Source of the DNA: Nocardia sp. BSTN01
GTDB lineage: Bacteria > Actinomycetota > Actinomycetes > Mycobacteriales > Mycobacteriaceae
Reading direction: 5' to 3'
Length of the DNA stretch: 43,232 nt
Assembly: GCF_015354405.1 (NCBI RefSeq)
Contig: NZ_JADKYP010000054.1
Location: 1-43,232, forward strand
Part shown: piece by piece, positions 7,379-16,908 of the stretch
Numbering within the stretch: the first letter of the stretch is position 1
Layout of the letters: every line of letters begins with the position of its first letter
Translations under genes and position numbers: made by a program
Notes under the pieces: generated by a model
What the model was told of the DNA's origin: nothing
Databases searched by the model: none
Seen by the model: the letters and a program-made list of their open reading frames with translations, nothing else

Positions 7379-8479
7379 GTGAGCACTTCATCCACCACCA
7401 CCGGGCAGGGCCCACTCGCGGGCATCAAGGTTCTCGAGCTGGCCGGAATCGGCCCCGGCCCGCACGCGGCACTGCTGCTGGCCGATCTGGGCGCCGATGT
7501 GGTGCGCGTGCAGCGTCCCGGCCAGCTGCCGGGATTCATGGAACGGCCGCAGTGGCGGGGACGCACCATCGTCGAGGCGAACCTCAAGGATCCGGCCGAT
7601 ATCGAGAAGGTGCTGGGCCTGATCGACAAGGCCGACGTGCTGCTGGAAGGTTTCCGGCCCGGCGTCACCGAGCGGATGGGCCTGGGCCCGGACGTCACCC
7701 TCCAACGCAACCCGCGCCTGATCTACGGCCGGATGACCGGATGGGGACAGTACGGTCCGCTCGCCGACCGCGCCGGCCACGACATCAACTACATCTCGCT
7801 GACCGGTGTGCTCAACGCCATCGGCCGCAAGGGTGAGCGCCCGGTCCCGCCGCTGAACATGGTCGGCGACTTCGGCGGCGGTTCGATGTTCCTGGTGATG
7901 GGTGTGCTCTCCGCGCTCGTCGAGCGGTCCGTCTCGGGCAAGGGCCAGGTGATCGACGCCGCGATGATCGACGGTGCACTCTCGCTCTCGCACATGATCT
8001 GGGGTATGCGCGGCATGGGGCTGTGGTCCGACGAGCGCGGCACCAACCTGCTCGACACCGGTATGGCCTTCTACGACACCTATGAGACCTCCGACGGCAA
8101 GTACATGGCCGTGGGCTGCATCGAACCGCAGTTCTACGCCGAATTCCTGAAGGGTCTCGAGATCGACCCCGAGGGCCTGCCGATGCAGATCGACCCCAAC
8201 GGCCAGGACCAGTTGCGCAAGCTGTTCGCCGAGAAGTTCAAGACCAGGACCCGCGACGAATGGGCCGCGATCTTCGACGGCACCGACGCCTGCTGCACCC
8301 CGGTGCTGACCTTCACCGAGGCCACCGAGAACGGCCACATCACCGCCCGCGAATCGCTGGTCGAGATCGACGGCGTGGTCCAGCACGCCCCGGCCCCGCG
8401 CTTCTCCCGCACCCAGGGCGGCACCCCCACCCCGCCGCCCTCGGCCGCCACCGCCATCGACGAGGTATGGGCGAACTGA
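7379..8479 (+). CDS. mcr: Alpha-methylacyl-CoA racemase (CaiB/BaiF CoA-transferase family)
   Basis: A 366-residue member of the family III CoA-transferase fold. It matches mycobacterial MCR, which interconverts (R)- and (S)-2-methylacyl-CoA so that methyl-branched fatty acids and sterol side chains can enter beta-oxidation. Aligning by eye, all three catalytic residues known for M. tuberculosis MCR (H126, D156, E241) are present with one constant offset: H134 in AGHDINYIS, D164 in VGDFGGGSM and E249 in GCIEPQFY. The start is a GTG at 7379 with GAGGTAGGG just upstream. It is the only acyl-CoA catabolism gene nearby, preceded by the amidohydrolase with a 110-base gap. Confidence 0.93.
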   Translation: MSTSSTTTGQGPLAGIKVLELAGIGPGPHAALLLADLGADVVRVQRPGQLPGFMERPQWRGRTIVEANLKDPADIEKVLGLIDKADVLLEGFRPGVTERMGLGPDVTLQRNPRLIYGRMTGWGQYGPLADRAGHDINYISLTGVLNAIGRKGERPVPPLNMVGDFGGGSMFLVMGVLSALVERSVSGKGQVIDAAMIDGALSLSHMIWGMRGMGLWSDERGTNLLDTGMAFYDTYETSDGKYMAVGCIEPQFYAEFLKGLEIDPEGLPMQIDPNGQDQLRKLFAEKFKTRTRDEWAAIFDGTDACCTPVLTFTEATENGHITARESLVEIDGVVQHAPAPRFSRTQGGTPTPPPSAATAIDEVWAN

Positions 8480-8698
8480 GTTCACCGCGGGCGCGGGTCC
8501 GCGCGGATCGGCGCCCGCTCGGCGAGTCGCCGCACCGGGAGCGCGACGACTTCACTCCGCGGCCCGGCCCGGCGGCGCGCCGCATCCACGCTCCCACCGG
8601 GCGATCTCACAACATGTCGGTATACCCCCTGGATCCGCTTGCGGCCGTTCGGTCTTCACCGCATCCCGCCCTGATACGCGAGGCACTACAGTAATTTC

Positions 8699-11311
8699 AT
8701 GCCTCGCAACTGGCCGATGATCGAGCGTGGTGGCGAATTGGGGTCGATTCGCGCCGCGTTGACCGGCACCGAATTCGTCGGCGCGATCCTGACCGGCGAC
8801 GCGGGAGTGGGTAAGACGACCCTGGCGCGGCAGGCGACAGCCGCGGTAGGCGGAAGTGTGCGCTGGGTGGCGGGCACCGAGTCCGCACGCAGTATTCCGC
8901 TCGGAGTGTTCGCACATATGGTCGGTGTGTACACCGCGCACGACCCCGTCACATTCATGGCCGCCGCCCGCGAGGCGCTGCTGGCCGACGGCGACACCAT
9001 CATCGGCGTCGACGACGCCCACCTGCTGGATCAGCTCTCGGCAACGCTGTTGCTGCAGTTGGCCATCGACAAGGCCGCGCGGATCGTCTGCACGGTACGC
9101 AGCGGGGTGCAGGTGCCGGATGCGGTGACCTCGCTGTGGAAGGACGGTCATCTGCTGCGGATCGACCTCACGCCGTTCTCCGAACCGCAGAGCGTCGAAC
9201 TGGTCGAATCCATGCTCGGCGGACAGCTGGAGGGATTCACCGCCAATCTGATGTGGGAGTCCTCCGGCGGCAACGCCCTGTTCCTGCGGCATCTGGTGGA
9301 GGGTGCGCTGGAGGCGGGCACGCTGCGACAGGTCAACGGGGTGTGGCAGTTGCGTGGGCGGGCGGCGGTGACCTCGGAACTGGCGGCGCTGCTGGAGGAT
9401 CGCGTCGAACAACTGCCGGAGTCGGTGCTGCGCGTGCTGGAACTGCTCACCTTCTGCGAGCCCATCGATCTCGACGTGCTGGCCGAACTGGCCGGGGAGG
9501 ACGCGGTCGAACAGGCCGAAACCCGCGGTGTGATAAGGATCGTCGAGAACGGCCACCAATTGCTGGTGCGCTACAACCATCCGCTGTTCGGTGAGGTGAT
9601 CCGGCGGCGCCTCGGCATCGCCTCGGCGCGCCGGCTCCGGGGCCGGTTGTATTCGTCGCTGCGGGAGCGGCCCATCAAATCCGCCTCCGATCGCATCCGG
9701 CTGGCCGAATTGGCTTTGGACAGTGACAAATCCGCGGATCTGGAATTGTTCGAGGCGGCCGCGGCCGATGCGATCGGACTGGCGAACATCCCGCTCGGAG
9801 AGCGGTTCGCGCGGGCGGCCGTGGAGCGTCGCGGCGGGGTCGAGTCCGCGGATCTGCTGGCGCGCGCACTGCTGTGGCAGGGCCATCGCATCGAGGCCGA
9901 ACGCACGCTGGCCAGTTTCGATCCGGACCAGTTGAACGAGGTGCAGCTGGCCCGCTGGGGCAGCACCCGCGTCTCGAATCTGCTGTGGGCCATGGGCGAT
10001 GCCGACCGCGCCGACGAGGTGCTGTCCCTGGTGCGCAGCCGGGTCCGGCATCCGAAGATCGTGTTGACGTTGCAGGGCTTGGCGTCCGCATGTGAGGTGA
10101 ACGAAAACCGTTTGGAGCAGGCCTTCACCGACGCCGAGGCGGTGATGTCCACACCGGACGCACCGGCCTGGGCGGTGTGGTGGGCGTCGTTCGGCGGCGG
10201 TCTGGCGCTGGCGCTGATGGGTCGCGGTGCGGCGGCGCGCGAATACACTCTGCGGGGCCATCAGGTCGAGGAGCAGGTCGACGGGCCGACGCGATTCATG
10301 TCCGCGCACGCGGAAGTGCTGGCGCTCACCTTCACCGGTGAACTGGAGGCCGCACGACGCTGCGCCTCCGGCTATTTCGGCTATTCGGCGCCGGGACAGT
10401 ACCTGGCCTGGGGGCTGTCGAAGATCCTGCAGGGCACCGTCGACGTGGCACAGGGCCACTTCCCGGAGGGCGTCGAGAATCTCGAACAGGCGCTCGCCGC
10501 CCTGACCGCCGAGGGCGCCGCCGCGTGGATGTTCCCCGCGAGAATCCGGCTGGCCGAGGCCTATTCGGCTCTCGGCCGGGCCGCGGAAGCCGCCGAGACG
10601 ATCGCCGAGGCGCGGCTGCGCGGTGGCAGGCACAGCGCGGTCTACGAACCGCAGCTGGAAATCGCGCGCGCGTGGCAGGCCGCCGCCGAAGGCACCGTGG
10701 CCCCGGCCGTGCGGCTGGCCATCGGAGCCGCCGACGCAGCGGCCCGTTCCCATCAGCATGCGATCGAGGCCATGGCCCTGCACACCGCGGCCCGCTTCGG
10801 CGACCGTACGGTGGCCGGGCGGCTCGCCGATATCGCCGCGCGGATCGACGGCGCGCTGGTGCAGGTGCAGGCTCGCCACGCCGTGGCGGTCGCCTCCCAG
10901 GACGGGCCCGGATTGGACGCGGCCGCAGCCGAATTCGAGCGGATGGGCGCCCTGCTCTCGGCCGCCGACGCCGCCGCGCAGGCCGCCTCGGTGCACGAGC
11001 GGCACGGCGATCGGCGCCGACTGCTCGAATCCGCCGCGACGGCCAATCGCCTGGCGGCGGCCTGCGGCGGCGCGAGCACACCGGCGCTTCGGCAATCGGC
11101 ACAACCCCTTCCGCTCACCGCGCGCGAACGCGAAATCGCCAATCTGGTCGCGGCCGGGCTCAGCAACCGGCAGATCGCGGACCGGCTGACCGTATCGGTG
11201 CGGACCGTCGAGGGCCATCTCTATCGGGCCTGTATGAAGCTCGATGTCACCGATCGCGAAGCACTCGCCGATCTGATGCGCGGCGAGCCGCCCCGAGGAA
11301 AACAGCGCTGA
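8699..11311 (+). CDS. LuxR-family regulator with N-terminal AAA-type ATPase (LAL-like)
   Basis: An 870-residue regulator. Residues 33-41 (GDAGVGKTT) form a Walker A motif, and IIGVDDAH (101-108) is Walker B. A long central region of about 450 residues looks like helical TPR-type repeats. The C-terminus, from LTAREREIANLVAAGLSNRQ to about residue 860, is a LuxR helix-turn-helix. This is the large ATP-binding LuxR (MalT-like) architecture in which nucleotide and an inducer control DNA binding. TACAGT six bases before the ATG suggests leaderless expression. The target genes and inducer are not evident: the flanking genes are mcr upstream and a small secreted protein downstream. Confidence 0.9.
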   Translation: MPRNWPMIERGGELGSIRAALTGTEFVGAILTGDAGVGKTTLARQATAAVGGSVRWVAGTESARSIPLGVFAHMVGVYTAHDPVTFMAAAREALLADGDTIIGVDDAHLLDQLSATLLLQLAIDKAARIVCTVRSGVQVPDAVTSLWKDGHLLRIDLTPFSEPQSVELVESMLGGQLEGFTANLMWESSGGNALFLRHLVEGALEAGTLRQVNGVWQLRGRAAVTSELAALLEDRVEQLPESVLRVLELLTFCEPIDLDVLAELAGEDAVEQAETRGVIRIVENGHQLLVRYNHPLFGEVIRRRLGIASARRLRGRLYSSLRERPIKSASDRIRLAELALDSDKSADLELFEAAAADAIGLANIPLGERFARAAVERRGGVESADLLARALLWQGHRIEAERTLASFDPDQLNEVQLARWGSTRVSNLLWAMGDADRADEVLSLVRSRVRHPKIVLTLQGLASACEVNENRLEQAFTDAEAVMSTPDAPAWAVWWASFGGGLALALMGRGAAAREYTLRGHQVEEQVDGPTRFMSAHAEVLALTFTGELEAARRCASGYFGYSAPGQYLAWGLSKILQGTVDVAQGHFPEGVENLEQALAALTAEGAAAWMFPARIRLAEAYSALGRAAEAAETIAEARLRGGRHSAVYEPQLEIARAWQAAAEGTVAPAVRLAIGAADAAARSHQHAIEAMALHTAARFGDRTVAGRLADIAARIDGALVQVQARHAVAVASQDGPGLDAAAAEFERMGALLSAADAAAQAASVHERHGDRRRLLESAATANRLAAACGGASTPALRQSAQPLPLTAREREIANLVAAGLSNRQIADRLTVSVRTVEGHLYRACMKLDVTDREALADLMRGEPPRGKQR

Positions 11312-11453
11312 CCATCACGCGGGCGTCGAATCGTGGTGAGACGCCACGGATCACAGAATTCGGCACTGCACACCCGGCGCGGTGTCGATTACGATGCTCG
11401 CGGCGGCCGTGGTCGCCGCACAGGCAGACTTGCTGACGAGGGTGGTGCTCGGC

Positions 11454-11843
11454 GTGATCCGTCGAAATCGGTATCTGATGACGGGTATTCGGGTCGCGAT
11501 GGCCGCGGTACCACTCGCGGTGGTCCTCGGATTCGCCGGTACGGCGGCGGCGACCGGCCCGGTTCAGCCCGGTGTGACCACCCCGGATGCCCCGGCGCCC
11601 TCCGACGAGCCGGCGGAATTGCGTTCCGCCTCACCCCAACACGTGCCCACGCCGCAGTCCGCGCCCCGGGCCGCCCCCAAGCCGGAACCGAAGCCCAGCG
11701 AACCGCCGGCTCCGCGCGAAGTGCGGGTCGGCGGTTTCAGCGCGCCGGTTCCCGACGCCGTCCCGGATGCGGTGGTCGACGGCGTCAACCGAGCCAACGA
11801 CGGCATCCAAGGCGCGATCAACCCCAACCCCGAACACAAGTAG
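11454..11843 (+). CDS. Small secreted proline-rich protein
   Basis: About 129 residues from the GTG at 11454 ([11 protein letters not shown]...). An arginine-containing N-terminus is followed by a hydrophobic core ([20 protein letters not shown]), a typical Sec signal peptide with probable cleavage after the AxA near residue 34. The mature part is Pro/Ala/Glu-rich ([20 protein letters not shown]) and ends in a more ordered motif, [20 protein letters not shown], before the stop. The start is uncertain: an in-frame GTG at 11382 and an ATG at 11478 are alternatives. GAGGGTGG about 11 bases upstream favours 11454. No known domain is recognised; an envelope-associated role is likely from the signal peptide only. 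Confidence 0.65.
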   Translation: MIRRNRYLMTGIRVAMAAVPLAVVLGFAGTAAATGPVQPGVTTPDAPAPSDEPAELRSASPQHVPTPQSAPRAAPKPEPKPSEPPAPREVRVGGFSAPVPDAVPDAVVDGVNRANDGIQGAINPNPEHK

Positions 11844-11850
11844 TTCCCGG

Positions 11851-11916
11851 TCACCGGTCGGCGCCCTTGTGCCGCCGGTAATAACGAGCGACGCGGGCCC
11901 GGTTGCGGCAGCGTCG
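11851..11916 (-). pseudogene. 3' remnant of a CGNR zinc-finger transcriptional regulator
   Basis: On the minus strand, the 21 codons before a TGA at 11851 read [20 protein letters not shown] plus R. This is the characteristic C-terminal end of CGNR zinc-finger regulators (C-x-NRAxVAxxRRRH). Nothing upstream (right of 11916) continues the family; that DNA instead encodes the end of a hydrolase on the other strand. The piece has no start codon and cannot fold a finger alone. I interpret it as the surviving tail of a regulator removed by a deletion. Confidence 0.6.
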
Positions 11917-12063
11917 GCCCCCGGCGCCGACGCCTACCTCGCCGACCTGCCCGATGCCGAGCTGCACCTGTTCGACACCGGCCATTTCGCCCTGGAAACG
12001 CAACTGCGTGAGATCGCCCCGCTCATCGCCGAATTCCTCGATCGGCTGCCCGCGTCGCACTAG
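11911..12063 (+). pseudogene. 3' remnant of an alpha/beta-hydrolase fold enzyme
   Basis: In the plus-strand frame ending at TAG 12061-12063, the sequence [20 protein letters not shown], then HFALE and [14 protein letters not shown], is the canonical last 45 residues of haloalkane-dehalogenase-like alpha/beta hydrolases, with the catalytic histidine in DTGHFALE. Everything upstream that should hold the oxyanion loop, nucleophile and acid is missing: the frame runs back into the intergenic region and the CGNR tail. There is no start or ribosome site. The fragment is therefore a deletion remnant. Confidence 0.75.
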
Positions 12064-12075
12064 CCCCCGCTGCGC

Positions 12076-12699
12076 TCAGAACAGGGTCGGTTCGCCGAAT
12101 CCCGAGGTGCGTTCGATTTCGAGCAGCCGGGCCTTGGTCGCGATGCCGCCCGGCGCGGAGAAGCCGTGCAGCCCGTGGTCGGCCGCCAGCACCCGGTGGC
12201 AGGGCACGATCAACGGAACGGGATTGCGGCCCAGGGCTTGTCCGACGGCCTGGGCCGCACCGGGCGCCCCGGCCCGGGCGGCGACCTCGCCGTAGGTGAG
12301 TGTGCGTCCGGGGCCGATGGTGCGGGTGATGTCGTACACCGCGCGATGGAATTCCGGTTGCGCGCGGTAGTCCACCGGAATCCACCGCAGATCGTCGAGC
12401 TCCCCGGTCAGATGCGCGCGGATGGCCCGGATCGCCTCGGCCATCCCGCCGGACGGGTCGACGACGCGAACTCGCTCGGCGGCGATCGCGTCCACACCGC
12501 GGCGCAACATGCCGGCCGTGAGGGCACCGGCATCCGAGATCTGTTCGGAGCCAGACGGCCGGGCGGGCTCGATACCCCGGACGACGACTTCCGGCAGTTG
12601 GAACCGCACGACGCCGTCATCGGTCCACCCCATCGCGCATCGGCCGATGGCGGTATCGAATTCGGTCACCGAGACCGAGGACAGCTTGCCCGCAGACAT
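12076..12699 (-). CDS. ogt: Methylated-DNA--[protein]-cysteine S-methyltransferase
   Basis: A 207-residue suicide DNA-repair protein that transfers methyl groups from O6-methylguanine to its own cysteine. The acceptor is C167 in IVPCHRVLAADHGLHGFSAP. The DNA-binding helix-turn-helix is TLTYGEVAARAGAPGAAQAV with the arginine finger in ALGRNP. The N-terminal 90 residues form the variable domain. The ATG at 12699 is chosen; another ATG lies ten codons upstream at 12729 but sits too close to a GAGG to use it well. CACACT seven bases before 12699 suggests leaderless expression. An 18-bp dyad lies 43-67 bases upstream. It is convergent with the hydrolase remnant. Confidence 0.93.
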   Translation of the reverse strand: MSAGKLSSVSVTEFDTAIGRCAMGWTDDGVVRFQLPEVVVRGIEPARPSGSEQISDAGALTAGMLRRGVDAIAAERVRVVDPSGGMAEAIRAIRAHLTGELDDLRWIPVDYRAQPEFHRAVYDITRTIGPGRTLTYGEVAARAGAPGAAQAVGQALGRNPVPLIVPCHRVLAADHGLHGFSAPGGIATKARLLEIERTSGFGEPTLF

Positions 12700-12741
12700 A
12701 CCCCACAGTGTGCACCGAGGGTCCGACATCCTCGGCTGTTG

Positions 12742-12766
12742 CAGTCCAGTATCACCGACTGGACTG
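12742..12766. promoter_or_regulatory. Inverted repeat upstream of ogt
   Basis: CAGTCCAGT (12742-12750) and ACTGGACTG (12758-12766) are perfect 9-bp inverted arms around ATCACCG. The dyad lies just upstream of ogt on the minus strand and 16 bases before the stop of the small membrane-protein gene, so operator and terminator are both possible. The overlapping octamer CCAGTATC recurs, inverted, at the mocR promoter (13083-13090). Confidence 0.55.
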
Positions 12767-12781
12767 ATACCGCTCCGGCGG

Positions 12782-13033
12782 TCAGGGCACCACAGGCGGT
12801 CGAGTCGCCGACCGGTCCCGTGCCACGCAGGTTTGCCGCCCCCGCAAGGCCGCGAGATCTCGGGCCGGATCGCGGCGGCACTCCACCTCGCGCAGTGACC
12901 AATCCGCCATCGGCGCATGCGGGCGATACCGCTCGAAGAGCGCGACGACCCGGCGCCCGGATCCGGTGGCATAACGATAGGCGGCCAGGAGAACGACCGC
13001 GACGACCAGCAGAGCGGCGAGACCGGAGAACAT
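12782..13033 (-). CDS. Small single-pass membrane protein, unknown function
   Basis: An 83-residue ORF from an ATG at 13033. It starts with a clear membrane helix (FSGLAALLVVAVVLLAAYRY, residues 2-21), followed by a basic, arginine-rich cytoplasmic tail with two cysteines. No family is recognised. It diverges from mocR, whose promoter starts only 27 bases away, and lies upstream of ogt in the same direction. Support is the hydrophobic N-terminus, which is unlikely in a chance GC-rich frame, and the neat fit in the gap. No convincing ribosome site is seen, so it could be spurious. Confidence 0.5.
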   Translation of the reverse strand: MFSGLAALLVVAVVLLAAYRYATGSGRRVVALFERYRPHAPMADWSLREVECRRDPARDLAALRGRQTCVARDRSATRPPVVP

Positions 13034-13059
13034 GAGGTCCAGCCTGCCCGCATCTGGAC

Positions 13060-13088
13060 TTGAATCAAATAGCCACTACCCGGATACT
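13060..13088 (+). promoter_or_regulatory. Promoter of the MocR gene
   Basis: TTGAAT (13060-13065), a 17-base spacer and GATACT (13083-13088) form a good sigma-70-type promoter. The ATG at 13096 follows the -10 by seven bases, so the transcript would start at or within a base of the start codon (leaderless). Confidence 0.65.
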
Positions 13089-13095
13089 GGCCCTT

Positions 13096-14586
13096 ATGGC
13101 AATACGCGTGATCAGTGCGGCCACCCTCACCCGCGACCTGGGCCGCTGGCGGCACGACGAATCCGGCGCCGCTCGCCGCGGCGCGCGCCCGGCATATCTG
13201 GCGCTCGCGGAGAGTATTCGCCTGCTGATCCACGACGGCCGGGCCCCGCTGGGGATCGCCCTGCCGAGCGAACGCGACCTGGCGACCGCGCTGGGCGTCA
13301 GCCGCACCACGGTCACCTCCGCCTACGCGCTGCTGCGCGAACACGGCTATCTGATCAGTCGGCAGGGCTCGCGCAGCACGGTGGCCCTGCCCTCCGACGT
13401 CGCACACGACGGCACCAAACCGGCCCGCAGCATTCTGGCGGTGATGTCGCCGACGGCGCAGCCCACCATCGACCTCACCTACGCCGCGATGTCGGCGCCG
13501 CCGCAGATGAACGACGCCTATTCCGCCGCGCTGCAAGGACTTCCGATCTATCTCGGCACCCACGGCATGGATCCGGTGGGCGTGCTGCCGCTGCGGGAGA
13601 TGCTGGCGCGCCGCTACACCGAACGCGGCCTGCCCACCGAACCGGATCAGATTCTGGTGACTCTCGGTGCGCAGCACGGACTTCGGCTGTTGCTCAATGT
13701 GCTCACCGCTCCCGCCGAACGCGTCCTGATCGACCACCCGACCTACCCCAACGCGATCGAGGCGATCCGCGATGTCGGCGCCCGGCCGGTCCCCGTGCCA
13801 CTGCGTCCCGAACAACCGGAGGCCGCCTGGGACCTCGACGGAATCCGCAGTGCCGCACGGCAAACCGCCGCCAGTACCGCCTACCTGGTGCCGGACTTCA
13901 ACAATCCGACCGGCCTGCTGATGAACGCCGACGCCCGTGCGGAACTGGCCGCGATCGCCCGTGAGACCCGCATGACGGTGATCGTCGACGAGTCCATGGT
14001 CGATCAGCAGCTCGACGGCGAAACACCCCCTCCGGCAGCCGCTTTCGCGCGCGGTTCGGAGATCGTGACGATCGGATCGGCGTCCAAGTCGTTCTGGGGC
14101 GGCCTGCGCGTCGGCTGGATTCGGGCCAACCAGTCGCTCATCGCGAAACTGCTCGGCACCCGGTCCACGGTGGACCTCGGCACGCCGGTGATGGATCAGC
14201 TGGCCACCGGCTATCTGCTCGACCATGTCGGCGTGATCCTCGAACAACGCCGCGAACAGCTACACAGCCGTCGCGCCGCCCTGCTCGAGGCCCTGTCCGA
14301 GGAACTGCCGGACTGGCAGGTGAGTCCCGGCCGCGGCGGTATGTCGATCTGGGTGCAACTACCGGCTCCCGTCTCCACCGCCCTCGCCGCCACCGCGCCC
14401 AATCACGGTGTCCTGCTCGCCGCCGGTCCGCGCTTCGGAGTCCAGGGCGCGTTCGAACGTTTTCTGCGAATCCCGTTCACCCACACCGAATCCGATCTGC
14501 GGGTGGCGGTGAAGTCGATCGCGGCGACCTACGCGTCGCTGACCCCGCACGCCACCGAACCGTTGGCGCCGCTCACCTGCTACTGA
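13096..14586 (+). CDS. MocR-type regulator: GntR winged helix fused to a class I/II aminotransferase domain
   Basis: A 496-residue fusion. Residues 32-100 are a GntR winged helix (LPSERDLATALGVSRTTVTS). Residues 125-480 are a fold-type I aminotransferase domain with PLP lysine K331 in GSASKSFWGGLRVGW, and PDFNNPTG near residue 266. In MocR regulators the enzyme domain senses PLP or an amino compound and seldom catalyses. I prefer the ATG at 13096 to a TTG at 13060, because a good promoter occupies the intervening bases. The neighbours (ogt, purA) give no clear target; no PLP-synthesis gene is nearby, so PdxR is not implied. Confidence 0.9.
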   Translation: MAIRVISAATLTRDLGRWRHDESGAARRGARPAYLALAESIRLLIHDGRAPLGIALPSERDLATALGVSRTTVTSAYALLREHGYLISRQGSRSTVALPSDVAHDGTKPARSILAVMSPTAQPTIDLTYAAMSAPPQMNDAYSAALQGLPIYLGTHGMDPVGVLPLREMLARRYTERGLPTEPDQILVTLGAQHGLRLLLNVLTAPAERVLIDHPTYPNAIEAIRDVGARPVPVPLRPEQPEAAWDLDGIRSAARQTAASTAYLVPDFNNPTGLLMNADARAELAAIARETRMTVIVDESMVDQQLDGETPPPAAAFARGSEIVTIGSASKSFWGGLRVGWIRANQSLIAKLLGTRSTVDLGTPVMDQLATGYLLDHVGVILEQRREQLHSRRAALLEALSEELPDWQVSPGRGGMSIWVQLPAPVSTALAATAPNHGVLLAAGPRFGVQGAFERFLRIPFTHTESDLRVAVKSIAATYASLTPHATEPLAPLTCY

Positions 14587-14599
14587 GCCCGAAGGCTTC

Positions 14600-15898
<1,299 letters not shown>

Positions 15899-16188
15899 CT
15901 ACGGTTTCGACACGCAGCATCGGCGACGCTGCAGCTACCTGCCGTTGCAGAGCCCGATGACGGCGCTCCCGAGGCCCGTCCCTCGTTCCGTGTGGCGGTG
16001 GCCGGAGGGACAGTCTAGTGGACACAATTCGTGCCGTAACCAGCCACCTCCTCCCCCGCGCGGCGCAGCGGAGAGCGCGCCGACCGCCCGAGCCGATTAC
16101 AGTGGCCTGCGGAGGCGTCCCGGCAGGGGTGCGCCCGGTAGGCAGCGAGGGCGATGGCGTTGGCAGGTCCGAGGAGGGTGTTCGGCAG

Positions 16189-16848
16189 TTGAGTACTCAT
16201 GTTCTCCGCTGCAACGGCGCTCCCGTGCCCATCGCGCTCGCGTCGCTGCCCACTACCCAGACCACGGCGATCCCCGAGACCGCCGAACTGGACGAACTGC
16301 TTCCGGTGCTGGCCGCCGACAACCAGCCGCGACTGATCGTGCTGGGCGAGGACGCCGGTCTGGCCGCGGTGCTCACGCATCTGCTGCGCACCGAACGGCT
16401 GACCGTCGAGATCGGCTACGTGCCGGTGGATCGCACCTACGGTTCCCGCGCCTATCAGACCGGGACGGGCTCGCACGCCGCGAAACGGGCGCTGGAAGGC
16501 CGGGCCGAGCCGACCCCCCTGATCCGTGACGAGACCGGTACCGTCCTGGTCGGCCGGGCCACGATCACCGGGCGCGACGGCGGCAAACTCGAGGGCGAGG
16601 CCTACGTCGACGAAGTCCGGTTGTTCACCGGAAAGGTTGCGGCACTGCATGTTTCGCCGACGCTCGAGATGCCGGGCGTGCGCGCGACGGTGCAGCGCGG
16701 CTGGGGTAAGAAGCGCTGGGTGGCCGGGCGTGCGGTACAGCTGGGTTCGCCGGGCGCCGCGGTGACCCGCGACGGCATCGCCGCCGATCGCACCGTGCCG
16801 CGGTCGAGTTTCTACCGTCATCACGAACCCTGGCTGCTGGTGCGATGA
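16189..16848 (+). CDS. Conserved hypothetical protein, Rv0358-like
   Basis: A 219-residue soluble protein of unknown function, matching by position and sequence the Rv0358 family next to purA. The conserved part is PLIRDETGTVLVGRAT (about residues 104-119) and the C-terminal YRHHEPWLLVR. The middle alternates beta-strand-like segments (EGEAYVDEVRLF, AALHVSPTLEMPGV), recalling the beta-rich C-terminal domain of lipid kinases, although no kinase motif is seen. The start is best placed at a TTG at 16189, giving LSTHVLRC, with GAGGAGGG nine bases upstream. Further upstream codons are arginine-rich with no family resemblance. It is followed by the M50 protease gene 60 bases downstream. Confidence 0.85.
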   Translation: MSTHVLRCNGAPVPIALASLPTTQTTAIPETAELDELLPVLAADNQPRLIVLGEDAGLAAVLTHLLRTERLTVEIGYVPVDRTYGSRAYQTGTGSHAAKRALEGRAEPTPLIRDETGTVLVGRATITGRDGGKLEGEAYVDEVRLFTGKVAALHVSPTLEMPGVRATVQRGWGKKRWVAGRAVQLGSPGAAVTRDGIAADRTVPRSSFYRHHEPWLLVR

Positions 16849-16908
16849 CCTATTCCTTCCCGGCTCGGCGAGTAGTGCGGTACGGACGACGGCCCCGGAG
16901 GCGGCAGC

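Noticed and set aside
13060-14586. MocR protein as PdxR, the PLP-synthesis regulator
   Set aside because: No pdxS/pdxT or other PLP gene lies nearby, and MocR architecture alone does not give the target.
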